Assembly: GCF_016809835.1 (NCBI RefSeq)
Contig: NZ_JAFBIL020000001.1
Span: 558,001-622,000, forward strand
DNA length: 64,000 nucleotides
Source of the DNA: Massilia soli
GTDB taxonomy: Bacteria; Pseudomonadota; Gammaproteobacteria; Burkholderiales; Burkholderiaceae_D
Reading direction: 5' to 3'
The position numbers were made by a program, and so were the translations under genes. Below, in pieces: positions 29,802 to 40,199 of this stretch (positions are counted from its first letter, which is position 1; each line of letters opens with the position of its first letter). Below the pieces are notes generated by a model. It did not search any database. It was not told the origin of the DNA and worked only from the letters and a program-made list of their open reading frames with translations.

Positions 29802-31679
29802 TCAGATGGTCACCTGGGTGCCGAGCTCGATCACCCGGTTAGGCGGGATCTGGTAGTAGTCGGCCGCGCTGCGGGCATTGCGCGACATGGCCACGAACAG
29901 ATGCTCGCGCCACGGCGCCATGCCGCCGCCCGGCGCCGAGATCACGGTCTGGCGGGCGATGAAGAACGAGGTCTCCATCATCTCGAATTCGGCGCCCTGG
30001 GCCGCGGCCAGCTTCAGGATATGCGGGATGTCCGGCTCGTCCTTGAAGCCATAGAAGACATTCAGCTGGTAGCACTGGTGGCCCAGGTCGACGACCTTGA
30101 CCTGTTCGGCTTCCGGCACCCACGGCTCTTCCAGGATGTGTACCGTCAGGAACACCACGCGCTCGTGCAGGACCTTGTTGTGCGACAGGTTGTGCAACAG
30201 CGCGTGCGGCACGCCGTCGCTTTCGCCGCGCAGGAAGATCGCGGTGCCGTACACCCGCGCCGGCGGCGCCACGAACAGCGAATCGAGGAAATCGGGCAGC
30301 GGAATCGCATGCTTTTGCAGGTTCTCGAACACCAGCCCGCGGCCGCGCTTCCAGGTCATCATCGCGGTAAACAGGATCGCGCCGAGCAGCAGCGGGAACC
30401 AGCCGCCGTGGAACAGCTTGAGCGATGTCGACGACAGCAGCATCACGTCGATCAGGAAGAAGAAGCCGGTCGCGCCGAAGCACAGCCACAGCGGCAGGTG
30501 CCAGCGGTAGCGCGTAACGAAGAAGGTCAGCACCGTGGTGCACAGCATGGTCGCGGTAACGGCGATACCGTAGGCCCCGGCCAGTTCGTCGGACGAACCG
30601 AACGATACGACCGCCAGCAGCACCACCGCCAGCTGCAGCCAGTTCACCGCCGGGATGTAGATCTGGCCGATCTCGCTGGCCGAGGTGTGCAGCACGCGCA
30701 TGCGCGGCAGCAGGCCGAGCGCGATGGCCTGCTTGGTCATCGAGAAGGTGCCGGAGATCGTGGCCTGCGAGGCGATCACCGCGGCCATCGTCGACAGCGC
30801 CACCAGCGGATACACCGCCCAGCCGCTTACCTGGTGGAAGAACGGATTGCTGACCGCTTCCGGATGCTGGATCAGCATCGCGCCCTGGCCCAGATAGTTC
30901 AGCGCCAGCGATGGGAAGGCGATCGCGAACCACGCCATGCGGATCGGCTTTTTGCCAAAGTGGCCCATGTCGGCGTACAGCGCCTCGGCGCCGGTGATCG
31001 CCAGCACCACCGCGCCCAGCGCCACGAAGGCGGTGAATTTATTCTCCAGCATGAAGCGCAGCGCGTGCAGCGGATTCAGCGCGGCGAGCACCTCTGGCGC
31101 TTCAAAAATATGGTACACGCCCATGACGGCGAGCGTCAGGAACCAGACCAGCATGACCGGGCCGAACCAGCGGCCGATGCCGGCGGTGCCGCGCGACTGC
31201 ACCGAATACAGCGCAACGAGCACCACGATCGAAATCGGCACGACATACGCTTCCATGCCGGGCGCGGCGACTTCCAGGCCTTCGATCGCGCCAAGCACCG
31301 AGATGGCGGGCGTGATCACGCTGTCGCCATAGAACATGGTGGCGCCGAACACGCCGAGCATCATCAGCGGCACGTACCAGCCGGAGCCCTTGGTGACCGA
31401 ATTGAGCGCCAGCGCCATCAGCGCCATGACGCCGCCTTCGCCGCGGTTATCCGCGCGCAGCACCAAGGTCACGTACTTGAGGGAGACAATCGTCGTCAGC
31501 GCCCAGAAGATCAGCGACAAGATGCCGAGCAGGTTGGGCGTGTTGAGGGCGAGGCCGTGGGTGGTGTCGAAAACAGCTTTGAGGGTATACAGCGGGCTGG
31601 TGCCAATGTCGCCATAGACAATGCCGACAGCGGCCAGCGTCAGCGCCGCGATGCTGCTTTTCTTGTGTTCCGGGGTCAA
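29802..31679 (-). CDS. kup: Potassium uptake protein Kup
   Basis: Low-affinity K+ uptake permease of the inner membrane. About 12 transmembrane segments, starting with AALTLAAVGIVYGDIGTSPLYTL, the signature of the family, and ending in the conserved IPPNRVIELGTQVTI. There is no in-frame ATG; candidate starts are TTG at 31679 (625 aa, the family length) and TTG at 31724 (640 aa). I chose 31679 from the family length, but neither has a strong ribosome-binding site. Likely monocistronic. Confidence 0.9.
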   Translation of the reverse strand: MTPEHKKSSIAALTLAAVGIVYGDIGTSPLYTLKAVFDTTHGLALNTPNLLGILSLIFWALTTIVSLKYVTLVLRADNRGEGGVMALMALALNSVTKGSGWYVPLMMLGVFGATMFYGDSVITPAISVLGAIEGLEVAAPGMEAYVVPISIVVLVALYSVQSRGTAGIGRWFGPVMLVWFLTLAVMGVYHIFEAPEVLAALNPLHALRFMLENKFTAFVALGAVVLAITGAEALYADMGHFGKKPIRMAWFAIAFPSLALNYLGQGAMLIQHPEAVSNPFFHQVSGWAVYPLVALSTMAAVIASQATISGTFSMTKQAIALGLLPRMRVLHTSASEIGQIYIPAVNWLQLAVVLLAVVSFGSSDELAGAYGIAVTATMLCTTVLTFFVTRYRWHLPLWLCFGATGFFFLIDVMLLSSTSLKLFHGGWFPLLLGAILFTAMMTWKRGRGLVFENLQKHAIPLPDFLDSLFVAPPARVYGTAIFLRGESDGVPHALLHNLSHNKVLHERVVFLTVHILEEPWVPEAEQVKVVDLGHQCYQLNVFYGFKDEPDIPHILKLAAAQGAEFEMMETSFFIARQTVISAPGGGMAPWREHLFVAMSRNARSAADYYQIPPNRVIELGTQVTI

Positions 31680-31829
31680 AATTGCACCATGTTTTTGTTT
31701 TTGATGCGTTGCACAATATGCCAAGGTAAGGCAATTTGCAAGCGAAATTCCTCACATTCTGGGCAACCCCAGCGGCGATTTTTCAGCTGGTAGATAATGT
31801 TGTCCTAGCGAATATTTTGATTGTTTCTC

Positions 31830-32699
31830 ATGCGCACCGGCGTTCTGTCCGCTGCCCTGGCCTTCCTGTGCTGGGGTTTGTTTCCTATTTACTTCCACGC
31901 GTTGAACGATGTCCCGCCGACCCAGATCCTGGTGCACCGGGTGCTCTGGTCGTTGCTGTTCCTGATGATCGTGCTGACCATCCGGCGCCAGTGGGCCTGG
32001 GTGCGGCCATTGATGAGCACGCCGCGCGTGATTGGCAGCTTCGCCATCAGCGCGTTACTGCTGTCGGGGAACTGGCTGCTGTATATTTGGGCAGTCAACA
32101 ACGGCCACGTGATCGAATCGAGCCTGGGCTACTTCATCAACCCGCTGGTCAATGTCATGCTGGGCTACCTGGTGCTGAAGGAACGCCTGCGCGCCTTCCA
32201 GTGGGCGGCGATCGGGCTGGCCGCATGCGGCGTGGCTTGGCTGGCGTGGGACGCCGGGCGCATGCCCTGGATCGCGCTGGTGCTGGCCGCCTCGTTCGGC
32301 CTGTACGGCTTGATGCGCAAGACCGCGGCGCTGGGCGCGCTGGAAGGCCTGTCGTTCGAGACCATGCTGCTGTTCCCGTTCGCGCTCGGCTATGTCGTGT
32401 GGCTGACCATGACCGGCGCCAACGCCTTCGTCAATACGGAATCGGACTTCACCCGCTGGCTGCTGGCGGCGGCCGGGCCGATCACGGCGATCCCGCTGCT
32501 GCTGTTTGCGGCGGGCGCGCGCAAGATCCCGCTGTCGGTGCTGGGGCTGCTGCAGTACATCGGCCCGACCATCCAGTTCGCGCTGGGGATCTTCCTGTTC
32601 CACGAGGCATTCACCTCGGGCAAACTGGTCGGTTTCCTGATGATCTGGAGCGCGCTGGCCTTGTACGCGGCCGAAGGACTGTGGAAGCGCGCTAACTGA
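31830..32699 (+). CDS. rarD: EamA-family permease RarD
   Basis: A 289-aa inner-membrane protein of the drug/metabolite transporter superfamily with ten predicted helices in two EamA repeats. The start MRTGVLSAALAFLCWGLFP and the VSFGLYGLMRKTAALG-like stretch are typical of RarD (chloramphenicol-sensitive protein). The substrate is unknown. ATG at 31830 is preferred over the TTG nine bases upstream. It is divergent from kup. Confidence 0.87.
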   Translation: MRTGVLSAALAFLCWGLFPIYFHALNDVPPTQILVHRVLWSLLFLMIVLTIRRQWAWVRPLMSTPRVIGSFAISALLLSGNWLLYIWAVNNGHVIESSLGYFINPLVNVMLGYLVLKERLRAFQWAAIGLAACGVAWLAWDAGRMPWIALVLAASFGLYGLMRKTAALGALEGLSFETMLLFPFALGYVVWLTMTGANAFVNTESDFTRWLLAAAGPITAIPLLLFAAGARKIPLSVLGLLQYIGPTIQFALGIFLFHEAFTSGKLVGFLMIWSALALYAAEGLWKRAN

Positions 32700-32711
32700 C
32701 AGAGGTGCGCG

Positions 32712-33185
32712 TTAATCGCGTGCCGGCCGCGTCGCCAGTGCCACCACGGCAGCGCCCGCGGCCACGACGAGCGCGTCTTCAATCAGTCCGCTGCGGGTCT
32801 GGCCGATACGGGCCATCGCCTGCTTGCGCCCGGCCAGGGTCAGATAGGCCAGCGGAACGGCAGTTGCCACCGCGACAGCGGCGCCGGCCTTCTCCCGGCC
32901 GGCCGGCGCCAACGCCGCACCGGCGATCGCGGCGCTCATCACGCGTGCGAGCAGCCCAAGGAACACCGTCCGGTCAGGCGCGGTTTTCATCTTATCTCCG
33001 AGCAACTCACCAACGCCCATTGCCATCGCACCATATTTAAACAGGGGGCGATCCAACAGCATCAGCTCGCCCGTGGTGCCGCGCCCCGCGGCGCGGGCAG
33101 TGGCGAGCGTCGCCATCGGGGTCATCGAACGGGCGCTGGCGACAGCACCAATCAGGGCGGAGGGAAGTAGGCTGGGGGTGTTCAT
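32712..33185 (-). CDS. DUF4126-like membrane protein
   Basis: A 157-aa hydrophobic protein (ATG 33185) opening with SALIGAVASARSMTPMA, an Ala/Gly-rich motif shared with the DUF4126 group, followed by four membrane stretches up to residue 155. A long frame upstream to 33266 is not needed. Function unknown. It is convergent with rarD, 12 nt apart. Confidence 0.65.
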   Translation of the reverse strand: MNTPSLLPSALIGAVASARSMTPMATLATARAAGRGTTGELMLLDRPLFKYGAMAMGVGELLGDKMKTAPDRTVFLGLLARVMSAAIAGAALAPAGREKAGAAVAVATAVPLAYLTLAGRKQAMARIGQTRSGLIEDALVVAAGAAVVALATRPARD

Positions 33186-33364
33186 TCTTAAGACTCCTGT
33201 GGCAAGTGGAAGCGGTTTCGCTGGGGAGACGCGGCCGTCCGCGCCAGTGCGCCCTGTTGCGCACAAGCCGGCAGTCGCCTCATCAGCTCGGTAGCTGCCA
33301 GATTAGGCTACTTCGCACCGCGATGTCGCCACCTACGGTTAGTGCGCCAGGGCGCCGCCGGGTG

Positions 33365-33889
33365 CTAGGGAATCCATGCGAGAAGGTCGGTCACGCCGAC
33401 ATCCACGCCAGCTTGCGACAACAGCGTACTGACCTGGCCGCGATGGTGTGTTTGATGATTGAAAAAGTGCAGGAGCAAGGGTCCGAAATATGTGCGGCGA
33501 TCGCCACGCGCATTGCGGTAGCAGACCTGCAGGCCCAGGTCGCTTTCGGATATTTCCGCCGCCAAGGCAGTGATGATCGCATCGAGCCGCGCGCGATGCG
33601 CCGTGAGCGACGCCAGGTCCTCGCTATGGATATGCGCAAGCGAAGCGGGAGCAGGCATGTCGAGCACTGCCGCCAGCGATGCGAAGCCTGACGGATGCGC
33701 CGCAAACCGGCGCAGCCAGATCGTGTCCCCGGCGACGATATGGTTCAGCGTGCCGAGGATCGATCCGAAAAAGGCGCCGCGGTCGGCGGCCAGCGCTTCC
33801 TTCGGCAAGGTGGCTGCCGCGGAATACACTTGCTGATTCATGGACGCGTTATACGACGCCAATAAAACGATATCTTCGCGAGTCGGCAT
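33365..33889 (-). CDS. DinB family protein
   Basis: A 174-aa four-helix-bundle protein from ATG 33889. Metal-ligand histidines of the DinB fold are visible: LNHIVAGD (about residue 48) and NHQTHHRGQ (about residues 143-151). Members include thiol S-transferases and DNA-damage-induced proteins; the specific role here is unknown. It lies 26 nt downstream of the histidine kinase stop on the same strand. Confidence 0.85.
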   Translation of the reverse strand: MPTREDIVLLASYNASMNQQVYSAAATLPKEALAADRGAFFGSILGTLNHIVAGDTIWLRRFAAHPSGFASLAAVLDMPAPASLAHIHSEDLASLTAHRARLDAIITALAAEISESDLGLQVCYRNARGDRRTYFGPLLLHFFNHQTHHRGQVSTLLSQAGVDVGVTDLLAWIP

Positions 33890-33915
33890 ATTTTTTCTTT
33901 CTATAAAGGCTGAGT

Positions 33916-35199
33916 TTACCGGGCTGGCCACTGGCGAGGCAAGCTGGCGGCGCCATCGGCAGCCCGAGGGAAGCGCAAGCTCGCCTTGGTGCCGGCAACG
34001 GCGCAGCTGGCAATGCTTAAGTCGATGCCGCTGCGCGCGGCCAGCCGGTCGACGATCGACAAGCCAAGCCCCAGTCCTTCGCTCGCCTGCCCCCTCGCCC
34101 CGGCCCGATGCAGGCCGGGCGCGATACCCGGTCCGCTGTCGGTCACGGCCAGGCCGCCCTGCTCCATGCTGATTCGAACCTGGCCTTCCATCGTATGGCC
34201 GAACGCGTTGCTGACCAGGTTGGACAGCAGGATCGCCAGGCTGGCGCGCCGGCACACCACGCTATCGTTCGCGCCGACATCCACCACCACCTCCACCGCC
34301 TTGCCATCGAGCAGGTGGGCATGCTGAACCACGATGCTTTCCACCAGCGGCAGCAGCAGCACCCGTTCCGCCGGCGGCGTCTGGCCCAGGTCTTCGCGCG
34401 CCAGCGCCAGCAGGGTGTCGACCGATTGCGCCATCGCTTCGGCTGCCGTCAGGATGCGCTGCACCTGCGCCGCCTGCTGCGGCGCCAGCGGCTGGCTGGC
34501 CAGCAGGCGCGCGGCGCCGCCGACCACGGCCAGCGGCGTGCGCAGCTCGTGGCTGGCATCGCGCGTGAAGTGCTGCTCGCGCTCGATGAAGTCGGCGATG
34601 CGGTCCATCGCCTGCTCCAGCCCCTTCGCCAGCGCGCCGATTTCATTGTCCGGGAATTGACCCGCGAAGCCGCGCGGAAGATGGCCAGGCGCGGCCTCCG
34701 CCACCAGCCCGGCCAGGCGATCGAGCGGTGCGGTGGCGCGGCGCGCCAGCCAGTAGCCAAAGCCCGCGGTCAGGGTCACCATCAGCAGCGCCAGTACCGC
34801 CAGCACGCCGCCGAGGAAAGGCAGGCGCTGACGCACCACCAGTTCGCGACTCACTTCGGCGACGATGAAGTACGGGACGCTGCCCGGCGCCACCACGTGA
34901 TAGTGGCGCCCGGCGTCGCCGTAGTATTCGCGCCGGTTCGGCTCGTACTGGCGCGCGAGATCGGCCGGGAAGCTGCCCTGGCCGCGATGGATGGTGACGA
35001 AATCGCGCAACGGCTTGACCGGCGCGCCAGCCTGTTGCTGGTGCTCGGTCTCCTGGCGCAGCATGTTTTCGAAGAAGCTGTCTTCGACCGTGTACACAAA
35101 CACCAGGCTGAAGGCCGAGAAGCACAGCGCCGTCGCCAGGGCGAACACGGTGAAGGCGGTGACGATCCGGCGGCGCAGGCTATGCGGCGAGGCGCTCAT
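33916..35199 (-). CDS. Sensor histidine kinase
   Basis: A 427-aa inner-membrane kinase: a transmembrane helix at about 12-34, a periplasmic sensor region (35-145), a second helix (about 150-172), a HAMP-like region, a dimerisation domain with phosphoacceptor His217 in DASHELRTPLAVVG, and a shortened ATPase domain with LLSNLVSNAFGHT and DSGPGI motifs. Signal unknown. Its start overlaps the upstream response-regulator stop by 4 nt, so the two are one coupled unit. Confidence 0.92.
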   Translation of the reverse strand: MSASPHSLRRRIVTAFTVFALATALCFSAFSLVFVYTVEDSFFENMLRQETEHQQQAGAPVKPLRDFVTIHRGQGSFPADLARQYEPNRREYYGDAGRHYHVVAPGSVPYFIVAEVSRELVVRQRLPFLGGVLAVLALLMVTLTAGFGYWLARRATAPLDRLAGLVAEAAPGHLPRGFAGQFPDNEIGALAKGLEQAMDRIADFIEREQHFTRDASHELRTPLAVVGGAARLLASQPLAPQQAAQVQRILTAAEAMAQSVDTLLALAREDLGQTPPAERVLLLPLVESIVVQHAHLLDGKAVEVVVDVGANDSVVCRRASLAILLSNLVSNAFGHTMEGQVRISMEQGGLAVTDSGPGIAPGLHRAGARGQASEGLGLGLSIVDRLAARSGIDLSIASCAVAGTKASLRFPRAADGAASLPRQWPAR

Positions 35200-35870
35200 G
35201 CCGACGCATCCAGACGAAAACCGACCCCATGCACCGTCAGCAGCATCGGGCGCGCGAACGGTTTATCGAGCGCCTGGCGCAGCAGGTACATATGGCTGCG
35301 CAGCGCATCGGAATCGGGCGGGTCGTCGCGCCACAATGCATGCGTGAGTTCGGACCGGGTCACCGTGCGCGGGTGCGCTTCGGCCAGCGCCAGCAGGAGC
35401 TGGTACCCGGCCGGATGCAGCCGCAGCGCCTGCCCATCGCGCGCCGCGCTCTGCGCCTGGCGGTCGAGCGTCAGGCTGCCAATGGCAAGACTGTGATGCT
35501 GGTGCAGCGTGTGGCGTCGCGCCAGCGCATGGCAGCGCGCCAGCAGTTCTTCCAGCGCGAACGGCTTGAGGAGGTAGTCGTCGGCGCCGCAATCGAAGCC
35601 GGCCAGCTTGTCGTGCAGCGCGTCGCGCGCGGTGAGCATCAACACCGGAACGCGGCGCGCATGCTGCTCGCGCAGGCGCCTGCATACTTCGAGTCCATCG
35701 AGACCGGGCAGCGTCAGGTCGAGCAGCACGAGGTCGTAATGGTTGTCGAGCGCGAGCTGCAGGCCGTGCGTGCCGTCGGCCGCGAAGTCGGCGCTGTGGC
35801 CGTGCTGCTCCAGGCCTTCGGCCAGGTTGCGCGCCAGCGGCGCGTGGTCTTCGACGACGAGTATGTGCAC
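35196..35870 (-). CDS. OmpR-type response regulator
   Basis: A 224-aa partner of the adjacent kinase. Receiver domain with Asp8/Asp9-type acids, phosphoacceptor Asp51 (LLDLTLPG), a Thr (LMLTARDA) and Lys (LLKPFALE); then a winged-helix DNA-binding domain with RSHMYLLRQALDKPF and VHGVGFRLDA at the end. The layout resembles QseB/TctD-type regulators. It is 13 nt downstream of the DJ-1/PfpI gene. Confidence 0.93.
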   Translation of the reverse strand: MHILVVEDHAPLARNLAEGLEQHGHSADFAADGTHGLQLALDNHYDLVLLDLTLPGLDGLEVCRRLREQHARRVPVLMLTARDALHDKLAGFDCGADDYLLKPFALEELLARCHALARRHTLHQHHSLAIGSLTLDRQAQSAARDGQALRLHPAGYQLLLALAEAHPRTVTRSELTHALWRDDPPDSDALRSHMYLLRQALDKPFARPMLLTVHGVGFRLDASA

Positions 35871-35883
35871 GGACTGCGGTCCT

Positions 35884-36936
35884 TTAACGGTTTGCCAGGC
35901 GCTGTAGCTGGAATGCGTCGGCGAGGCGCCACTCCATCGCAGCCACGGCCGCGTGCATCAGCACCAGCATCTTATCAAACTGCACCACCCTCGCCTGCTC
36001 GGTTCTGGCCGCCGCAAGGCCGCCGCGCTGGTACGCTGCCAGCATGCGCACGCTGTTCTCGTCGAGTCCCGGTTCGCGCGCCACCGGCGCATGGCCCAAT
36101 GCCTTGATCATCGCCTCCACTGTCGACCAGGTCGACCATGAATTCTGCCCGGTGACGAGACGGCCATCGACGATGGTGTGGTCGAGATAGTTCGGCGCTG
36201 CGACGAAGCGCGCGCCGCGGTCGATCGCGCGGTCCTGCAGCATGAACGGGAACTGCTCGCGCGCGTTCTGGTCGAGGAACAGCTCTTCGTCATTGGTGAA
36301 GCCGGTCATCTGCTTGCCTGCCACGAAAGGCTTGCCGTCCGCCGTCATCACGCCAAGCAGGGCTGCCGGACCATGGCATACCGCGCCGACCACGCCACGT
36401 TGGGCGATATCGAGCACGATGCGCGGCACGTCGCGGTTGACCGGCAGGTCGTACATCGCGCCTTTGCCGCCGACGATGTACACGGCATCGTAGCGCCCGG
36501 AGTCCACCTGGGCCAGTGGCAGCGACTGATTCACCCTGGCCTGGGCGTCGGCGTCGTTGAGGAAGGCATAGTCGATGTCCTGCATGTCGTCGGTGTCGAT
36601 GCGCGCGGGCGGCTTGCCGCCCAGGGGCGAGGCGATGTCGACGTCGTAGCCGTTGACCTTGAACGCGTAGTAGGCGCGTGACAGCTCGGTCAGTTCATAA
36701 CCCGCCCTTTTATTCAGCGGACCGCCACGTTCGGCGCTGCTGACGATGGCCAGGATGCGGCCGCGCTGTTCGCCGGCTGCCTGCTTCAGGTAAGGCACGT
36801 CGGCCGGCGTGGCATGCACATTGGCCTTCGGAATGCTGTCGAGGTCGTAGCTGAGGTAGCGTCCCCACGCCAGTGCGGCGATCAGTGCGAGGAAGGCGGC
36901 CAGCCAGGCGGCGGCGCGGAGTAAAGTGCGGGTCAT
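35884..36936 (-). CDS. DJ-1/PfpI superfamily protein, membrane-anchored
   Basis: A 350-aa protein with an N-terminal transmembrane helix (residues 6-25), a class-I glutamine-amidotransferase-like domain (about 55-290) and a C-terminal extension. Nucleophile elbow Cys187-His188 in AVCHGPAALLG; the loop IVGGKGAMYDLP precedes it. Family members act as chaperones, glyoxalases or peptidases. The first gene of a coupled set with the two-component pair, so it may be part of what that system controls. Its promoter region faces ettA. Confidence 0.8.
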   Translation of the reverse strand: MTRTLLRAAAWLAAFLALIAALAWGRYLSYDLDSIPKANVHATPADVPYLKQAAGEQRGRILAIVSSAERGGPLNKRAGYELTELSRAYYAFKVNGYDVDIASPLGGKPPARIDTDDMQDIDYAFLNDADAQARVNQSLPLAQVDSGRYDAVYIVGGKGAMYDLPVNRDVPRIVLDIAQRGVVGAVCHGPAALLGVMTADGKPFVAGKQMTGFTNDEELFLDQNAREQFPFMLQDRAIDRGARFVAAPNYLDHTIVDGRLVTGQNSWSTWSTVEAMIKALGHAPVAREPGLDENSVRMLAAYQRGGLAAARTEQARVVQFDKMLVLMHAAVAAMEWRLADAFQLQRLANR

Positions 36937-36996
36937 TTCGTTCTCCTAGGTAATGAATGACCCAAGCTTGCGCCGCACCGTGTGAAATGGATGTGA

Positions 36997-37039
36997 AAAG
37001 GTCAAAAGCGCTGCCGATTACTGTATCCTGTTGACCTTT
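36997..37039. promoter_or_regulatory. 9-bp inverted repeat upstream of ettA
   Basis: AAAGGTCAA (36997-37005) and its exact complement TTGACCTTT (37031-37039), separated by 25 nt, lie 21 nt before the ettA ATG in the divergent promoter region shared with the DJ-1/PfpI gene. It could be an operator with two half-sites or a 5'-UTR stem. Confidence 0.45.
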
Positions 37040-37059
37040 CGCTTTAACCGAGACTCTCA

Positions 37060-38727
<1,668 letters not shown>

Positions 38728-38747
38728 GCGGCGTAAGCCTCGGTGAA

Positions 38748-38773
38748 GGCTCCCTGCGGGGAGCCTTTTTTTT
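38748..38773 (+). terminator. Rho-independent terminator after ettA
   Basis: GGCTCCC, a short loop, GGGGAGCC and then eight T residues, 20 nt after the ettA stop. It is the best intrinsic terminator in the window. Confidence 0.9.
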
Positions 38774-38847
38774 GCTTTCTAAAAGGCAAACGAACATCGG
38801 CCCGGAATCCGGTTGTGTAAGATTCTCAATGATGAGGCCGCCTGAGA

Positions 38848-38891
38848 GAAGCCCCACCCATTTGAGCCAATCGACATGGCAGCGGGGCTTC
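38848..38891. repeat. Inverted repeat in the RAYT leader
   Basis: GAAGCCCC (38848-38855) and the exact complement GGGGCTTC (38884-38891), 28 nt apart. The right arm can instead fold locally as GGGG-CTTCGT-CCCC. The two alternatives are mutually exclusive. It ends 18 nt before the RAYT start, where RAYT genes often carry REP-like hairpins. Confidence 0.45.
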
Positions 38892-38909
38892 GTCCCCCAG
38901 ACTAGGCTG

Positions 38910-39383
38910 ATGAATGCGTATCAAGGCAATCGCGTTCCGGGAGGAACGTACTTCTTCACGGTAAGGCTTCGGGATCCGGGCAGTTCGCTGCTAACCGAGC
39001 ACATCTCAGCCTTCGGCGAAGCGATCCGGCTGGTGCGCACCCGCAAGCCGTTTCATATAGACGCATGGGTGGTCCTGCCCGACCACGCCCACGCGATCTG
39101 GACACTGCCACCGGGCGACAACGACTGCGCTGCGCGCTGGCGCGCGGTCAAGATCGCGTTCTCCAAGTCGCTGCGCAAGACTGGCCTGTCGCAAGCCGAT
39201 GAACGCACCATCTGGGCCCGCCACTACAAGGACCACCTGGTCCACGACGACGCCGAATACGCCCGGCTGATCGATTATGTCCACCATAATCCGCTGCGCC
39301 ACGGCATGTGCCAGCGCCTCGACGATTGGCCATGGTCGTCGCTGCACCGCTTCGTTGCGGCCGGCTACACCCCATCCAGCTAA
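38910..39383 (+). CDS. REP-associated tyrosine transposase (RAYT)
   Basis: A 157-aa IS200/IS605-related Y1 transposase that handles REP palindromes. The HUH motif is HAH at residues 59-61 (LPDHAHAIW); the nucleophile tyrosine is probably Tyr123 in YVHHNPLR, or Tyr117. From ATG 38910 the length matches RAYTs; the open frame extends 46 codons upstream without similarity. It has no terminal repeats of a mobile insertion sequence, so it is a domesticated single-copy gene. A GTAG-containing REP occurs at 56155-56243. Confidence 0.85.
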   Translation: MNAYQGNRVPGGTYFFTVRLRDPGSSLLTEHISAFGEAIRLVRTRKPFHIDAWVVLPDHAHAIWTLPPGDNDCAARWRAVKIAFSKSLRKTGLSQADERTIWARHYKDHLVHDDAEYARLIDYVHHNPLRHGMCQRLDDWPWSSLHRFVAAGYTPSS

Positions 39384-39402
39384 CATCGCCGCCACAATAG
39401 AA

Positions 39403-39438
39403 CAGGGCGGGAAAGCCTGATTGGCCCTTCCCGCCCTG
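39403..39438. terminator. Bidirectional hairpin between RAYT and the outer-membrane gene
   Basis: CAGGGCGGGAA and the exact complement TTCCCGCCCTG (11 bp), with a small inner stem GCC/GGC in the loop. It lies between convergent stops at 39383 and 39462, so it can serve both genes. No long T run on either strand. Confidence 0.65.
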
Positions 39439-39461
39439 CGTTGATACTTTACGACTTCAGT

Positions 39462-40025
39462 TTAGAAGTTGTAACGTGCTGCCACGGTCACTGCGTCCGG
39501 CTTAGGGCCGAAATCGCGGCTCTTGCCGTAGCGCTCGTATTCCACGGTCAGCGCAACTTGCTGGCTCAGGTTGTACTGAGCGCCCAGGCCTGCGTAAAGG
39601 CCGTTATCGGATTCGCTGCGGTTCATGCCAGGGGTAGCGCTGCTGAGCTTGTTCTTGGTGTGGGCAACGCCCAGCTTGCCGAAGAACGAAAACTGCTCGT
39701 TCATTGGCGCGGTTGCCTTGGCAGCGATGTAGGTTGCACGGCCGTCGACTTCACCGCGGCCATTCACGCCAGCCTGGGTAAAGCTGACATCGGTCTTCTT
39801 GAAGTCTGCGTGGCCAATTTCCATGCCGAAGTTCTGGTCGATTTCGACACCTCCAAAGATCTTGCCGCCGGCCTTGTAGCCTTCAGCGCTGCGGTTGGTG
39901 GTACCGGCGACTTCGAACGTGTTGTCGGCCGAAACCACACCAACACCAACGTAAGGACGGTTCTGTGCCTGGGCTGCGCCCATGGCGGTTGCACCTGCGA
40001 TCAATGCGAAGATAAGCTTTTTCAT
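39462..40025 (-). CDS. Outer-membrane beta-barrel protein (OmpA/porin-like, small)
   Basis: A 187-aa exported protein from ATG 40025: signal peptide MKKLIFALIAGATAMGAAQA, then alternating beta-strands such as RPYVGVGVVSADNTFEV and GLYAGLGAQYNLSQQVALTVEYERYG, ending with the C-terminal aromatic VTVAARYNF needed for barrel insertion. It is an eight-stranded OmpA-like barrel without a peptidoglycan-binding domain. Slightly lower GC than its neighbours. Ligand unknown. Confidence 0.85.
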   Translation of the reverse strand: MKKLIFALIAGATAMGAAQAQNRPYVGVGVVSADNTFEVAGTTNRSAEGYKAGGKIFGGVEIDQNFGMEIGHADFKKTDVSFTQAGVNGRGEVDGRATYIAAKATAPMNEQFSFFGKLGVAHTKNKLSSATPGMNRSESDNGLYAGLGAQYNLSQQVALTVEYERYGKSRDFGPKPDAVTVAARYNF

Positions 40026-40199
40026 ACGGACTCCTGTTGTTGTTGACACGTCTGGTCCGCAATTCGATATTGAATTGCGAGGTAGCCAAGATAGCATCAA
40101 CGACAAGGCAGAGTCCGTGGGTATCCCGTAAGACTTGTAAGGAGATGTAACGAAAAACGCAAATAGATGACTCGCCGTTCAGCTATTTCAATATCCGCT

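Noticed and set aside
31679-31724. Extended kup N-terminus of 15 residues
   Set aside because: It begins with TTG, and the added residues (MAYCATHQKQ...) are outside the usual family length; kept only as an alternative.
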